The notes beneath the pieces are model-generated. The model was given only the letters and a program-made list of their open reading frames with translations. It did no database searches and had not been told where the DNA came from. Of a stretch of 64,000 nt of DNA, positions 63,440-64,000 are shown piece by piece (position 1 is the first letter of the stretch; each line of letters begins with the position of its first letter). Source of the stretch: Gerris lacustris. Its lineage: Eukaryota; Arthropoda; Insecta; Hemiptera; Gerridae. Both the position numbers and the translations under genes were made by a program. Where the stretch lies: assembly GCA_951217055.1 (NCBI GenBank), contig OX578282.1:72011092-72075091 (forward strand), written 5' to 3'.

Positions 63440-64000
63440 TGATTTGGAAATGTTGAAGGTTTATCATTACCGTGGAATATAATATCAGAATATTTTTGAA
63501 TCCACTCTTGTATAGCAATTTCCTTTTCTTTATTCAAATGATCTTTTGTTAATTTTAATTCGTTAACCTTTACTTTTTTACAATGATGATTGTTCAAACT
63601 ATAAGTAGGGACATTTATTTTGACGTATTGTTTAGCGAATATTGGTTTTACTTGACAAATTTCGATTGCATTTTCGGTTGGGTTAATAACTGTACAATAT
63701 GCTTCATAATTATTAACATTTACAAGACATTTGGGAATTTCTATGTTATTGATTTTTGTGTATGGAACTACGGCTTTTCCGTTTATAATATTATTTATTT
63801 TTACTTTTGTAAGTTTTTGGGACCTGGGAGGAATAATAGAAAGAGATTTATTATGCGCCTGAAAAGGTTTAATTTTATTTTCAATTTTTTGGGAAGGAAT
63901 ATCAGAATCTCTAAAATATATTTTAATTTCAGTGCAAGGCGTTATGAGTTTATTATTAATAAAATCTACTTTAGCTTGAAGTAATTTCAAGTTGTCACAG
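63436..64000 (-). pseudogene. Diverged errantivirus protease-linker fragment
   Basis: Similar to the protease C-terminal region and linker of copies A and B (VDFINNKLITPCTEIKIYFRD, IIPPRSQKLTKVKINNI, KINNIEIPKCLVNVNNYEAYC). It continues past the right edge of the window. The reading frame is shifted relative to 62960-63439 near 63437. Confidence 0.8.

Overview
Transposon-packed, AT-rich eukaryotic DNA, almost certainly from an insect. The assignment rests on four things. A copia-type element carries a GGTTATGGGCC primer site of the kind used by Drosophila copia. Three or four copies belong to an errantivirus-like element whose envelope resembles a baculovirus F protein. A BEL/Pao element is present. 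The assortment of hAT-like, foldback and Penelope elements also fits. I found no host gene, functional tRNA, rRNA or CRISPR array. Nearly all real coding sequence belongs to retroelements, many nested in one another. Region 1-22.8 kb: an intact Ty3/gypsy gag-pol (2619-6584) is followed by a 126-bp minisatellite and an LTR-like 3' region. Next come a long (TA)n tract, a block of AGGGAGGT/GTTCGC repeats, a mini-LINE with a PHD finger, a tRNA-derived SINE, a 345-bp GC-rich foldback and a hAT-like element with long G/C runs. A 1-kb stretch sprinkled with a 14-mer and a possible Crypton-like remnant follow. A 3-kb satellite of about sixteen 190-bp units closes the region. Region 22.8-34.8 kb is a nest. 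A Penelope-like element (GIY-YIG endonuclease, hammerhead-like core) begins as an inverted pair of partial copies. It is split by a copia element (5-bp duplication) and by a truncated LINE 3' end. That LINE end is itself split by a full-length LINE with ORF1 and ORF2 (17-bp duplication). Region 34.9-54.4 kb holds two errantivirus-like copies in divergent orientation, each ending in (TA)n. Copy A (minus strand) has lost RT, RNase H and most of integrase, and carries a BEL element in its leader. Copy B (plus strand) has 262-bp LTRs that look identical and all coding domains, but its pol is broken by a 1.24-kb hAT-type insertion with an 8-bp duplication. Region 54.4-64 kb holds dispersed repeats, then copy C (minus strand), with an open env, a decayed pol and a SINE insertion, and finally a further diverged pol fragment that runs to the window edge. 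The most notable observation is in the full-length LINE. ORF1 and ORF2 lie in the same frame, separated only by a TGA CTA stop context, and conserved endonuclease residues precede the first ATG of ORF2, which suggests stop-codon readthrough. Other points of interest are a T TTT TTA frameshift heptamer at the gag/pol junction, repeated in-frame pol deletions in two element families, the association of the errantivirus-like element with (TA)n tracts, and the 190-bp satellite whose sequence box recurs 11 kb away.
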